From NCBI GenBank assembly GCA_965112735.1, contig OZ218953.1, positions 4,960,001 to 5,024,000 on the forward strand: 64,000 nt of DNA. Reading direction: 5' to 3'. Made by a program: the position numbers and the translations under genes. This document shows positions 10,181 to 22,655 of the stretch, piece after piece. Each line of letters opens with the position of its first letter. The stretch's first letter is position 1. Under the pieces are notes generated by a model. It was not told the origin of the DNA. It did no database searches and worked only from the letters and a program-made list of their open reading frames with translations. This stretch comes from Phaeosaccion multiseriatum. Taxonomy: Eukaryota; Ochrophyta, other classes.

Positions 10181-13100
10181 TTATGTGTAAGGCAGCACGT
10201 AATCTCTTCCTGCCACCGCCTCCTGCTGCGTCTCGTACCCGAAGGGCTCGGTGGCATTGCCGTACTCTCCCTCGTACTCCTCTTGCAGGCTGCTGTCAAA
10301 GGCAAGGTCTCTCGTGCCTCCCGGACCACCATAGCCGCCTTCATAGCCTTCATAGCCTTCATATCCTTCGCCTTCGTCGCCTTCGTAGCTGCTGACCCCC
10401 TCCTCCCCATGCCCTGATGGTCCTGCGCTACCTTCGCCTCCCTCGTCCAAGGCGGCAGTGTCGGCGGCAGAGTCGCTGCCCCCGGTGTCTTCAGGAGCCG
10501 CTACCTGCGTTGTGAGCAAGTCAGTTAGTAGGAGTAAAAAAAAGAGGGGGGGGGGTTCCCAATGCACACAACGCAGCTTCAATTGGTTCCTCTACTATAC
10601 TCGTATCAAGTTTGAGTTCAAGTTCGTTCGTCTAGCCACGGAGGGACAGACACAAGAAATCCGCCCTGGCCTCGGCACTTTGGGTATATTTTCTCTCGAT
10701 AGCCTGACGCTTGACACTTGACGCTTGACATATGACGCATGACACATACACACCATGTGAGGTGGAGGGATGGCCACCATATCCGGTAACTGTTCGAGCT
10801 TGGCCCCGTCCTCGCGCAGCAAGAGAGCGCACTTGTTGGTGAGATGACCAGGGACTTGCTTGAAGGTCAGGGGCAAGGGGTCGAGGAACATTCCCTCCCC
10901 AAAGTGGCGCTGGCGATAGCAGTCTTGGCAGTAGAAGGCTCGGTCCACGTTGCACCGGCGCTGTTCATGACAAGCGCAAGCACATTTGAGGACAAGCAAA
11001 CCAATCAGAGGAATGTCAGAATGAATGCAGCTACGGGGATACAGAGCAGCAGAGTCCTATTCGACCTTCACTCCTCCATCGCTTGCCATCTGACAGCCAC
11101 TCGCTTCGCCTTTCTTCTCTCGCTCGCCCTCTCTTCCTCACCTCTGCGAAGCGGGGGCACTGCGCTGGGTTGTCCACCGAGCAAAAGATGCATCTGAAGG
11201 GGAGGGTGGAGAGGGCAGGGAACAGACACAGGCAGATACCAGGCGGGCGTGGGTATGTACACGCAGGGAAAGGGCATGGAGTGTGAGGGTGTGTATGAGG
11301 CACGGGAGAGGGAAGCAAGGCAAGTAAACACAAGAACAGGGTCAGCCGAGGGGAGGCAAACACAAGAGAAGAGAAGAGTGAGGAAAGGAAAGCCCACAAG
11401 AGCAGCCTCAGTCACTCCCTCACTCAATCACTCACTCACTCAATCAATCACTCACTCACTCACTCACTCACTCACTCAATATATTCACTCACTCACTTAC
11501 TCACTCACTCACTCACTCACTCACTTACCCACCCACCCACTCACCCACCCACTCACCCACCCACACACTCACTCGCTCCCTCACTCACTTACCCCTCCGG
11601 CTGCTCCCATTCCATCTCGAACGTGGCTGGGTTGTAGTAGTATGGCAACCCGTAGGATCCAAACATGAGCACCCACTGATCCTCCGGCGCTACATCGAAC
11701 CCCCCCAATCCCGTTGGCTTGTGCCAGAGGGTGGTGCCGATGATGGTATTCTCGTAAAAGTAGGCGCCTGCCTCCGCGTCGAAACGTTTGAGGTAGATCT
11801 TTTGTGCTCTCCGTCGCACCTCTCGGTTGGCACTCCACGTGTGGTACATGCGTTGTATTGTTCGAGTGGCGCTGTCGATGTGTGTCTGGTGGGAAAGGAG
11901 GAGAGAGAGTGAGGGGGGGGGGGAGAGAGAGAAGGAGATAGAGAGGATGGGGGAAGAAGAAAAGAGAGAGAGGACGTAAGACAGCGTGTGTGTGGTGTAG
12001 CGGGACGGAAGACGGGGAGGGGAGGAGAAGAGGAGGAGGAGCAGCAGCAGCAGCAGGAGATAGAAAGAGGAGGACATTCAGTCGAGCAGAGACGGAGGTA
12101 CGCAGCACGCACCAGCCGGAAAGCTTCTTGCTTCCTCTCCTGCTCCTCCCGCACAAGCCTTTTTTCCTCCTCGTACTTTTCCGCAGCCGCCCGCATCTCC
12201 TCCTTGACAAGAAGCTTCTCTTCCTCCATATATTCCAAATAGACGCCCTGCAGAGCAATCTTCTCGGCCTCGTTCCATTCCAGCATGGCGCCTTGCTCAT
12301 CCCCAAGCTTCATTACCCCCTTGGACTTTTCCTTCATCCTGTGAGGGAGGGAGGATTGCAGTGAGGAAGAGCGAAGTGCATGCTCCTTCTGTCTCCTCCC
12401 CCACCACCCACAAACAGACCTCTCTTTCCTTCCTTCCTTCCTTCCTTCCTTCCTTTCCATCCTTTCCTTGGGGCACGCACGCACGCACGAATGAACGCAC
12501 TCACGCACTCACCTCTTCATCAACTCCGCCTTGAGGTCTTTCTCAGGCTTGGTTTGAGCACATTGCACAATGTTCTGAAGGTACGCTCTCTTCTCCTCCG
12601 CCCTCAGGTCGGCCTTGACACTCCAGTCCCTGAGCCACTGCTCCACACGCATCTCTTCGGACCTCTCTAAAGCGCTCTGGAGGCGCTGCTTCTTCTTCTC
12701 CCTCTCGGACGTCTCTTGCCTCCTTTGCAGGCGGATGAGCTACGGAGGGAGTGAAGGGCGTGGAAGTAGTGCCATGGTGCAGAGGAGTGGAGTAAGAGTG
12801 CATACCAAAGCGGATGGGGATGGGAGGTTGGACGGGTCAAAACACAGACTTATGCAATACCATTCACCATCATGCATATGCCAACTGAGAGAGGGAGGGC
12901 GAGAGGGAGAGAGAGACAGAGAGAGAGACAGAGGGAGAGACAGAGAGAGGGCGAGAGAGCGAGAGCGAGAGCGCGAGCGCGAGAGAGTAATCCTATCAAT
13001 GGCATCCGCTGACACGAATCTTAGGACGGCCCATACTAACCTTATACTTCTCGTCAATGGTGTGCTTATCGGAGCGAGTCTCTTGGAGATGCTTCTCCTT

Positions 13101-16100
13101 GCGCTGCACATACCATTCCTTCAGCTCCTGCTTGTACACCTCCTTTTCTCTCTCGTGCCGAATGTCCATGACTTCCATCTCCTTCTCGAGTCGTGCTTTG
13201 AGCACCATGGCGTCCTTCTGGTGCACGTAGTGGCGTCGGGCTTGGCGGCCCCTCCAAAGGGTTTGTATCTTCACCGCGGCCATCTGTGAGCGGACAACCA
13301 ACGGACAGCCAATGGACAGCGAATGGACGAGCAATCACAGCGTATCACACGATATGACGCCCCAGGGGAGGAGAGGAGAGAAAGAGGTGAGGGGGGGGAG
13401 GGGGCGGACTCGAAGGAGAAGCAAAGCAAAAGAAAACAAGCATTATCCCCTGTCGCCTTCGAGAGTGAAGAGCGTGCTACTGCTGCGACCCTCTACCGCT
13501 GCCTCTCTCGCCCCTCCCTCCTCCTCTTCTTCACCCCACCCACGACAAGAACGGCGACACAGACGAGACACGACAATACATAGGCAAAGGCGAGTTCGAT
13601 CTCCACCCCACCCGCACAACCTCTGCTACTGCCTCTCTCGCCCTCCCTCCTCCTCTCCTCTCCTCCTCTCCTCCTCTACACCCCACCCCACCCCACCCCA
13701 CCCCACCCACATGAGAACGACAACGTACATTCGCAAAGGCCAGCTCGATCTCCACCGACTCCGCGTCGAGCTCTCTCATGACTCTGTCGAACTTCTTCTC
13801 CAGCAGTCGTGCGGTCCTCCTCCTGGCGAGGAAGCCCCTCATGATGCGTTGAATCTCAGCCGCTCCCCAGTCTCTGCGGTGTGCCCAGCTCAGGAACTGT
13901 CTCCTCTGAGAGAGGCCGCGCCACATTGCCTGCAACTTCACTCTCGGAGGGAGGGAGGGAGGGGAGGGAGGAGGGGAGGGAGAGAGAGAGAGGGGGGCGG
14001 AGGGAGGGGCAGAGGGAGGAAGGGAGGGAAAGCGGGAGGGAGGGAGGGAAAGTGGGAGGGAGGAGGGGAGGGAGAGAGAGAGGAGGGGAGGAAGGAAGGA
14101 AGGAAGGAAGCAGGGGCGTCGGGACTGGCGGTTAGAGAGGGTGGCCCCTTGTACGCACATGTACACGTACACAGTCTCTTCCTCTCTCTCCCTCGCCGGT
14201 CTCTCTCTCTCTCTCTCCCTCTCCCTCTCTCTGTCTCTCTCTTTCTCTCTCTGTCTCTCTCCTTCTCTCTCTCCCGGGCACGGGCGTAACAAAGAGGTCA
14301 GAGGACTGCCTTTGCTCTCCTTTTTTTGCCTTTTGCTCTGCTTCCCCAGAATGCTTTGGCTTTGCTTTCGCTTTGCGTTGCTTTGTTTCTTGCTTTGCTG
14401 CCCTTGGCTGGACCTTTGCTGGGCCTTCGCTGGCCCTTTACTGGCCCGCGTTTCCCCTGGGTACCGCGAGGCCCCCCCACCCCACACGCGCTTGCAACCC
14501 CACCCCCCTCCTCTCCTCTCCATTCTTCCCATTCTTCCCATCCTCCCCTCCTCTCCATTCTTCCCATCCCTCCCCTCCTCACCCGCGTCACCCTCCGTGT
14601 CAGAGAGCGAAGGAAGCGGGCCTCACCGCGAGCGAAGTACCCCCTGGGTTGAGGTTGAAGTTGGGGTTGGGGTGGAAGGACGGACGGACGGACGGAAGGA
14701 AGGAAGGAAGGAAGGAACGAAGGAAGGAAGGAAGGAAGAAAATAGGGAGATGAGGGCAGCTTAGAGACGAAGTCGGTGGTTGTTTACTCAAAAAGAAACG
14801 TGTCCAAGCTCAGCCGCTCACTCGCCCCCCCGCCGCCTCCCTTCGTCCTACTGCACTCCTCTTCACTTCGCTCCAAAGCCCCTTCGAGCGCACACTGCCG
14901 TACACTGCCATCCCCTACGACACGTTAACATGAGTGTCCTTTCGTGCGTACCGAAACACCCTCTGGACATGTTCTGCGGCCACGTGGAGCATGGTCAGTC
15001 GTCTCCAGCCGAAGAAGCCCGATACGGTACTGCCCGTGAGGAACCGGGAAGCGACGGTGGTCATGAGAAGTCGGGCTCTGTTCCTTCTCGCCAAGAAGAG
15101 CTTCCATCCGCGCATGTTGAGACGAAGCGTCCTCTCGCGCTGCTTCTGCATGAACTCGTACGTCTCTCTAACGGAGGAAGAGAGGGAGAGAGAGTGAGAG
15201 AGAGAGAGAGGAGAGAGTGTGTGAGTGAGACAGAGAAGAGAGAGCGTGTGTGGCGCGTGTGTGTATGAGTGAGAGAGAGGGATGGGGGGGGGGAGTGGGA
15301 GGGCGAGAGAGAGGGAGAGCGAGGTAGAAAGAAAGGGAGGGTGAGTGTAAAAACAGCATACACAAGAGTCAGTCAAAGGTCCCCGTGATGGACACCCAAC
15401 ACGCATAGAGCTAGCAAAAGGCATCCGTCGGGTTCCCGTATTGAGAGAGGGCCCCTTCTCGCTCTCCTCCCTCTCCTCCCTCGACCCACCCACCTCACTC
15501 CACCCCACCCGCACCCCACCCGCATCATCCGACCCTCCGCACCATCACACCTACCCCAACTCCACCCCCCACCCCGCACCGCGCACTACTGTACCTGTCG
15601 TTTCTCATCTCTCTTCTCCGTCCCATGAGGAGCGCCAAGAGCCTCTCATTGACATACTCCTCTTCGAAGCGGTAGGTCCAGACGCGACGATCCCGCCAGC
15701 CGAAGTTTCGGGCCGGAAACGACATTGTTCGAAAATCGGTACTGTTCAGCATCTGTTCAAGGAGGGGGGAGGGAGGGAGGGAGGGAGGGATGGAGGGGGG
15801 GGGGGGGGACGGAGGGGGGGGGGGGGGAGGGGAGAGGGAGGGGGGGAGGGAAGGAGGAAGGAAGGGAGGGGGGGAGGGAAGGAGGAAGGAAGGGAGGGGG
15901 GGAGAGAGAGAGGGAGGGAGGGAGGGAGGGAGGGAGGGAGGGAGGGAGGGAGGGAGGGAGGGAGGGAGGGAGGCGGGGTGAGGGGAGGGGGGAGGGAGGG
16001 GGGAGAGAAGGAGGAAGGAAGGAAGGAAGGAAGGAAGGAAGGAAGGAAGGAAGGAAGGAAGGAAGGAAGGAAGGAAGGAAGGAAGGAAGGAAGGAAGGAA

Positions 16101-16408
16101 GGGAGGAAGGAAGGAAGGAAGGAAGGAAGGAAGGAAGGAAGGGAGGGAGGGAGGGGTGGGGCAGTGAGTGCCTCCACACTGCTGCCTGTGAGTACCAGGG
16201 GAGGGAGCGAGCATGTGTAGAAGGCAGCGGAAGGCATTGGAAGGCAGTGGAAGGCAGCAGCAGGATGGGCATGCACACACCCCTTACCTTCTCAAACAGC
16301 CGCAAGGAGATCTGAGGAGGGGGGTGAGCACAAGGGACAAGAGGAGGTGCGATACACACGAGACAGGGCACAAAGGAAGGAAACAACAACAACAACAACA
16401 ACAACAAC

Positions 16409-16480
<72 letters not shown>

Positions 16481-18718
16481 CGACGACGACAACAGCCAAC
16501 GCGAGGTTTTAGCTTTCAGCACGAGAGAAGGAGGACCAGATACAAGACAGTCTGCAATTTTCAGCTTATGGAAGGAGCTTATGAATATCGAATACACATA
16601 AACGACACGGGGGCAGAAAGAGAGGCTGGACAGAGCTCTGGTCTCAAGGTCTTGGAGTTACTCATCAGCAATAGTGTGGAGTGAGAATGGACAGAGCTCT
16701 GCCAAAGGGTCTTGGGGATGGCTTCAACCCCCTCCTACTCCAATATAGGAAAGCAAGGCGAGAGAAAGCAAGACAAGACGCTCTTCCCCCCAACCCCCAC
16801 CTTTCCCCCCCCCCCCCCCCCCTTACCTTGATGTCCATCAAATGCACATTCCTCTTGCTCGCGTTTTGAACGAGTCTGTTCGCCTCCACGTTGGCATCGA
16901 CAACCTCCAGCCACACGCTTTCGAATAAGTCATTGACGCGTTGACGCTTCTCGTATCTGAGGGAGGGTGGAAGGAGAGGAGGAGAGTGAGGAGAGAGCGA
17001 GAGAGAGAATGAGAGGGACAGAGAGAAGGAGGAGAGAGAGAGGGAAGAGAAGAGAGAGAGAGGGAGAGAGAGAGAGGAGAGAGGAGAGGAGTTCCCTTCC
17101 TTGACTCACTTGACCATGCTCAGCAACATTTCCTTGAGGTCCCTTAGCCTCACAGAGTCTTCGCAACTCTTGTCAAAGCTTCCTTCGCTGCCGTAGATGG
17201 CGAAGCCCCACCTGCCATCACCACGACGCCAGTAGAACGCCAGTATGACGCCAGTGATGAGTTGTGAGTTATGAAAACGAATACAAGCGTGATGAGAGTG
17301 CAGAGAAGAAGAATGAGAGAAGAAGAATGCAAGCGCGATGGGGGGGACACGGCGCTAGCTTGGCCCGCTCTCCGTCTTTGGTCCCTTCCCTCCCTCCCTC
17401 CCTCCCTCCCTCCTCCTTCCTTCCTTCCCCCCTTCCTTCCTTCCTTCCTTCCTTCCTTCCTCCTCTCCCTCCCTCCTTCCCTCCCTCCCTTCTTCGAAGA
17501 CCCCTCTGTAGCGAACGTTTCAAGAGAGAGACAGAGGAGAGTGCGCACCTCAGGTTCTCATCGAGCCTCTGCTGCGCATCCATGGTCACCCTAAGCATGA
17601 AGAGCATTCCCCTCCAATCGAGCTCGTTCCGGTTGAGTGGGTCAAAGGCGTCGAACACCTTGTTGAGGCGATGGAGTGTCTCCGTGCTGTCTGTTTGTTG
17701 TGATTTATCCATCCGCGTCATATCGTCGCATTGGTGCATCGGTTACGGAAGAGAGAGATTGGGGGGGGGTGGGGGGGGGCAGGCAGGACGGAGGGGAGGG
17801 AAGGAGGGAAGGGGGGAAAGAAGGATCCTCAATGAGACTTAAGACAGCAGACGGCAGGCGGCAAGAAGGACAGTCCTTGGGTCGAGATAAGACCCGCCAA
17901 GTAAGCAGAGCCAAGTAAGTAGACGGCTTCTCTCAAAGCTAATGTCAATGTCGGTGCTGCTACTCTTGCCCTGACAGTTGCATGTACATTCTTGCGAAGG
18001 ACCAACACCCCCACCCCCCTTCCTTGCCCAATAGCATCATTCGCTTGCATCTCATCTCCTCCTCATCCAACACGCGATTGTCGCGATCGCGTCCACCGCC
18101 TGTCTATATGAATAGAGACGAACTGGACTCTAGGGTGGACATCATCTGATGTGGGTGGGTGGGTGGGTGGGCCCCCCTCCGCTCGCAGAAAATAAGGAAC
18201 TTGCCTCTGACGACTCCGTTCTGCTGAGCATTGTCCGTAGCCCGGTCCACGCTAAAGCCGCACACGATTCGCATGACGGTGATGAAACGCGCCCTCTCTA
18301 TGAAGAGGCGAGGCTCCGCTTTGAAGATTTGCTCGTACAAGGCTCCATCCTCTCCTGCCAGTCTGTGCAAGAGGACACACACATACACACAGACACACAC
18401 ACACACGCACACACACAGAGAGAGACAGACACAGAAACACACACACGCACACACACAGAGAGAGACAGACACAGAAACACACACACGCACACACACAGAG
18501 AGAGACAGACACAGAAACACACACACGCACACACACAGAGAGAGACAGACACAGAAACACACACACGCAAAAAAGGGCCGTTGCGCAGTGTGGGGTGGTG
18601 CTGGGGTTAGGGTTAGGGTTAGGGGGAATGCGATAAGGAAGGAAGGTGCATTCACAAGATAAGGACACAGTGTGCACAATCCACAAAGCACGAAAGAAAG
18701 AAAGAAAGAAAGAAAAAA

Positions 18719-18794
<76 letters not shown>

Positions 18795-19979
18795 AACGGA
18801 AAGGGAAAAGGACAAAACAGTTGTAGGAGGAACTCTTTGTGAAGGAGCCCTCCTCTTCGGCGTCATCCCCCTTCTCGAAGAGAGCAAGCAGTATACATGC
18901 GGGGCCTGTCTGTGACAGGATTCAGCAACAGCAAAGTGCACAAGCAAGCAAGCAAGGAAGCAAGCACGCCACTGCAGGAAGGAACGCCCTGCTAGACTTG
19001 ACACCCCCCCCCCTGTAATGAGGAATCACGTCTTGTTACATCACACGTACTGCAGTTGAGGGCTGCCCAGCGGTCGGTCCTCCTGCATCATTCTCTGCAG
19101 CATAAAAAGCATGTCCCAGCGCTGCGTGTAGCGCTCTTCCTCGAGCTTGGCCTTTCTGTAGGCGTAGTCTGTAAATGACGTTTCCAGCTCGTCCGTCGTG
19201 TAGCCTCGCTTCTTTTGCGTGTAGGAAAAGTCATAGCTACCGACCGCACGTAGGGCGGGGAAAGGAGCAGGGCAAGGAGAGGAGAGGAGAAGAAAAAGGA
19301 AGCGTAATCTTCGGTTAGATGGGCTGATCGGAAGAGAAGGGAAGAAAGAGCGAGGGCGCAAGGACCAAACTGGGGACTGATTTCTCCGTATCAAGGCTAT
19401 GCCAATGCAGTACTATGACATCACCAGCACTACCACCACTCCATAATCGAAAGACCCCCAGGCGTCAATGGTACTTATGAAAAAAAGGAGAAGGAAGCGA
19501 AAACAGGGCGATGCCTGCCAGATCTCACTCACGCACCTTTGCTCTGCCATACGCGCTCCAATCTCACTCGTGTTCCATCTTTTCCTTGGATTCTCTCCCC
19601 CTGCCCCGCCCCCCCTACCGCTACCGGCACCACTTGCCAATACGAACATTTCGTTTCGAACAATCTCCGCCAGCTCCACGTCTGTATGGGGAGCATCCTT
19701 TTTCTTGCGGTACACGAGGCTGCTGTGACCAGGGCCGAAGACATACGCCGCAACAGGGGCGTCATTCGCTGGCTTTCGACTGTCTCCCCTGATTTGGCTG
19801 CGTCTCTCGCTGTATCTACCGTTGTTGCCCACGCTTTTGCTCGTCTTCAGGCCCAGAAAGGATGTTTTTGGGTTCGTCCCCCTTCCGGCCTCATTGACCA
19901 GAGGAAACAGCATGCCCGCCTCCATCCGCGTAACCGTAGAGACTTGCTGTCTCACGTAGGTAGAGGGAGCATCAACCAC
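10181..19979 (-). CDS. Large IQ-motif, WW-like and zinc-finger coiled-coil protein (17 exons)
   Basis: Seventeen exons on the minus strand: 19979-19537, 19236-19051, 18362-18205, 17690-17549, 17211-17110, 16956-16827, 16311-16288, 15752-15595, 15167-14952, 13942-13729, 13283-13041, 12739-12513, 12338-12113, 11885-11593, 11193-11142, 10960-10754 and 10504-10181. The phase closes exactly at 1,114 residues. In order it shows an EF-hand-like segment (~280-295, [15 protein letters not shown]), IQ motifs near 525, 550, 595 ([15 protein letters not shown]) and 832 ([18 protein letters not shown]), a long charged coiled coil (~610-825), two WW-like stretches (~860-920, e.g. [15 protein letters not shown]) and a cysteine cluster (CIFC...[14 protein letters not shown]) resembling a B-box zinc finger. 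An acidic tail with YEGYEGYEG repeats closes it. IQ motifs bind calmodulin or centrin, so a cytoskeletal or basal-body scaffold is likely but is inferred. One exon is only 24 nt and one intron has a GC donor. Confidence 0.85.
11404..11592. repeat. (TCAC)n / ACCC-type short tandem repeat
   Basis: Degenerate 4-base repeats (CTCACTCACT, then ACCCACCC). The tract abuts the donor of the exon ending at 11593 in the IQ-motif gene, so on the coding strand it reads GTAAGTGAGTGAG, an iterated 5' splice-site-like sequence. Confidence 0.85.
12423..12458. repeat. (TTCC)n microsatellite in the IQ-gene intron
   Basis: Short run of TTCC units (GGAA on the coding strand) between the exons at 12739-12513 and 12338-12113. 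Confidence 0.8.
13946..14108. repeat. G/A-only tract, (GGGA)n and (GGAA)n
   Basis: About 160 bases almost purely purine on the plus strand. It begins four bases past the first base of exon 10 of the IQ-motif gene (13942) and forms that intron's pyrimidine tract on the coding strand. Confidence 0.88.
15762..16157. repeat. ~395-base homopurine tract, (GGGA)n then (GGAA)n
   Basis: Almost uninterrupted purines on the plus strand, in the intron of the IQ-motif gene between the exons at 16311-16288 and 15752-15595. On the coding strand it is an extreme polypyrimidine tract next to the acceptor at 15753. Overlapping open frames in both strands (Gly/Arg/Glu or Pro/Ser/Leu) are artefacts of the repeat. 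Confidence 0.95.
16382..16480. repeat. (AAC)n microsatellite
   Basis: About 33 ACA/AAC triplets with one break, in an intron of the IQ-motif gene. The Thr, Asn and Gln open frames across it are repeat artefacts. Confidence 0.95.
18362..18570. repeat. 40-bp tandem repeat, about four copies
   Basis: Near-identical units of about 40 bases, AGAGAGACAGACACAGAAAC followed by an ACACACACGC-rich half, in the intron just upstream of exon 3 of the IQ-motif gene. The repeat is a compound of CA and GA microsatellites. No CRISPR-like spacers are present. Confidence 0.9.
18604..18622 (+). repeat. Interstitial telomere-type repeat (TTAGGG)3
   Basis: GGTTAGGGTTAGGGTTAGGG lies inside an intron of the IQ-motif gene between the 40-bp repeat and a (GAAA)n tract. 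It is far from any sequence end, so it is an internal copy. Confidence 0.85.
18688..18795. repeat. (GAAA)n microsatellite
   Basis: About 27 GAAA units with one poly-A interruption, in the same intron as the telomere-like repeat. Confidence 0.95.
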
Positions 19980-20081
19980 GTGGGGAAGGAGGGCTCCCCC
20001 ATTAAAAAAAAAGTAGGGCGTTTCTCAAGTACACGCGTTGGTTCGCCACGTACGCAGTCGCCAATATTTTAAAATTGAATT

Positions 20082-22655
20082 TTAAGGCTTCGGGCGGTAA
20101 TACGGCCTGGTGGGCAGCCAATTCTTCTTGAACCACTGCACCGTGTCCGGCCAGCCCTGTTCAAAGGGCACAATTGGCTCATAGAGCAGGTCCGTCTTGG
20201 CGGCCTCGATGTTGAACCAGCGGTGGATCGTCAGCATCTTCACTGTGAAGTGATTCACCTGGCAGGTTAGTGTACCCGATTCGATTGAGCCAGGCAAGAG
20301 TAGAGGGTTACGACGAGTAGGAGTGTTAAGGCAGGCATTGGACCAGGGTAGCAGTGAGCGTAAGCCAGGCTGGGCAAGCCGGAGGCGAGGAGCTGCAAAG
20401 TGCCCATAGAGAGAGAGAAAGAGGGAGAGAGAGAGTGGAGGCGACGCGAACGAAGAAGTAGTGAGTGGTGGGTGTGGGCTGGGAAGCGTTCGAAAGGGAA
20501 AGTAAGGGGAAGCATAGACCCATGCCGGACCCACCCTGGGCGAAGAGCAGCCGGACGGGAACCAAAGCCAGAACGACACACAAGAGCGAGCGAGTTGCAC
20601 CCTCATCGTTCATGAATTGGCCCTTCTTCGTTCTGGTCGCACGTGTGGTCCTGTCTTTCCCTATCCTGCGCACTGTCCTCCCTCACCTTAAGCTTCCGTC
20701 CAAGGAAGAAGCCGATGACTTGGCACACATAGGCCACACACACCATGAGCATAGTGGGTAGCTTGACTTTGTCGAACAGGGATGTGAAGCCCATTTCCAC
20801 GCCCGCGTTGTCCAGGAGGTTCCAGAACAGTTGGTAACCGTCGTCCGTTACACTACCGGAGGGTGGGGTGTCCAGAGAGTGGGTGGGGGATATCAGGACA
20901 GTGGGTAGGGGAGCTCGTCAGAGTGTGTGTTGGGAGAGGGGGGAGGGATGTGGCACAAGAAAAGGCAACACCTCCTGAACACACATGGATGGACAAAGGG
21001 GGCATGCATACGGAGTGTCGGAGGAGGCGGTTCGCCACACCGCCATCGCCTTTTGGCCACAAGGGGCTCGCGTGGCACACTCCTCACCCCATTTCTCTCT
21101 TTCTTCTTTCCTCTTGCTCTGCTCTTACAACACGGCCCAGTTGCCCACCCACGCCCATGCCCACGCCACTGGTTCCTTCCATCAATGACTCGTACACTCT
21201 TGCCCATCCACATGTCCACCCCTTTGCCCACCCTCAATTGCCAATCCTGCGCCATATTTCAAGTACTTAAACAACGTGTGTAATATGCTTACATGTAGAA
21301 CTTGCCGAGCGCAGGCGAGCCCTTGTGTAGCGCTTTGAAGCCCAGCATGAGGCCGTGGCAGTAGTTGTCGACATGGCACACGCTTATTCGATTCTTGCCG
21401 TCTCCGAAGATGCGCAACTGCCCCTTGCCCTGCGAGTCGAGGAGGTTGGGCAGGAAGAGCATGTCTTTGGGGCCGTACACCTTGCGTGGTAGATTGGGAG
21501 GTAGATGAGTTGGGCCCAAGTCGAACAGCACAAGAGGTGGGGAGGGGCGTGAGGGGCGGGTCAGGGTCGTGGGCCGGACAGGAGCGTTCTCGTAGCAAGG
21601 TCAAAGGTCAGAGGGCAGAGGGCACAGGGCAGAGCAATCATCAAAATTCAGTCTTGTCCTGTTGTGCGTTTCGCTACGGGGGGACACAAACGTCGTACCT
21701 GGTGTGGGGCAATGGCCACGGTCATGAGTTCGTCGCAGCAGGCCGCAAGGATGGCCTTCTCGCCCAGTGCCTTGGTCTCTGCATAGTCCTCCAGGAAGGT
21801 GTCCGGGTACGGCAGCTCGGACTCCCTCTTGCCGTCAATGTCGCTGCCGTCGAAGCGCGTGCTTGGGCTTGAGGACATGACAATCTTCCCGACCTTGTAC
21901 TTCTTGGCGGCCTGAGATGAGGACAAAGGTGATCGACCAACAGACCGACCGATAGACCGAACAACCGACAGACCGAACGACAGAAGAGGAGCAGCGTCAG
22001 AAGAGAGCGTGCCTGCCTCTGCAATAACGTGCCTTTGCTTTCCTTGGGGTTCTGTCACTGTCACGCAGCCATACAGCTTGGGTGTGTTTCAACACTCACA
22101 TTGAGAACGTTCAGGCTGCCTTCGTAGTTAACCTTATAGTACAGCGCCTTTCTGTGAAAGGGCCCCACAAGGGCGGCAATATGCCAGATACAGTCGGCGC
22201 CTTCGCATGCCTTGTCCACGTCGTCGGGCTTCGTAAGGTCCCCCTGCACAAGTCCATAAGGGGACGCACCGAGAATGCGGGGGGGCGTTAGAGGAAAGTG
22301 GGGCAGAGCCGCGATTCGAAAGGAAGGCGTGGTGACGGCGCAGCGCGAGTGCATACCAAAAGAGTAATCCATTCGACCGTGCAGAGATTACTCTCTCCCC
22401 CATTCTCATTAACTGAAGCCCTTGCCTCTGCTCCTTCTCCCGCTCGCCTTCCCTTCCCTTCCCACTGAGACCTGAAGCTTCTCTCACCTGCATGTACACT
22501 ATCCGCGGGTCATCCCAGCCATCTTTAGGTTTGGGAGCAATGTCGAAGCTGACCACCCTCTTCACGCCTGCCTCCACCAGCATCTCCACCAGCCGCTGCC
22601 CAACAAAGCCTGAGCCGCCAGTCACGACAGCATTCACCCCTTCCAGCTCATACAT
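20082..22655 (-). CDS. Sterol-4-alpha-carboxylate 3-dehydrogenase-like (3-beta-HSD family)
   Basis: Six exons on the minus strand: 22655-22488, 22243-22100, 21911-21699, 21480-21293, 20852-20687 and 20258-20082, 351 residues and in phase. It is an extended short-chain dehydrogenase with an NAD(P)-binding TGGSGFVG near the N-terminus (about residues 12-19), IWHIAALVGP, VMSSSPS and the catalytic YAETK (Tyr147, Lys151). PHQVYGPKD and ISVCHVDNYCHG are typical of the 3-beta-HSD/NSDHL branch. A hydrophobic segment near residue 270 (MLMVCVAYVCQVIGFF) would attach it to the ER. The C-terminus KTDLLYEPIVPFEQG is also characteristic. NSDHL/ERG26 oxidises and decarboxylates the 4-carboxysterol during C4 demethylation. 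A different 3-beta-hydroxysteroid substrate cannot be excluded. It shares a 137-base divergent promoter region with the CX9C gene and ends about 100 bases upstream of the IQ-motif gene start. Confidence 0.85.

Noticed and set aside
11404-11592. Gln/Ser/Thr/His-rich open frame over the TCAC repeats
   Set aside because: Repeat artefact on the strand opposite a well-supported intron.
15525-16410. Long open frames on both strands across 15.5-16.4 kb (Gly/Arg/Glu or Pro/Ser/Leu)
   Set aside because: They are translations of the GGGA/GGAA tract in an intron of the IQ-motif gene.
17829-18050. 73-codon minus-strand frame, considered as an extra exon of the IQ-motif gene
   Set aside because: No suitable splice signals, and the exons on either side join in phase without it.
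18362-18570. Regular 40-bp repeats, looked at as a possible CRISPR-type array
   Set aside because: The units are contiguous CA/GA microsatellite compounds with no unique spacers, in a nuclear intron.
18604-18622. TTAGGG repeats as a chromosome end
   Set aside because: Only three units, flanked on both sides by sequence of the same intron.
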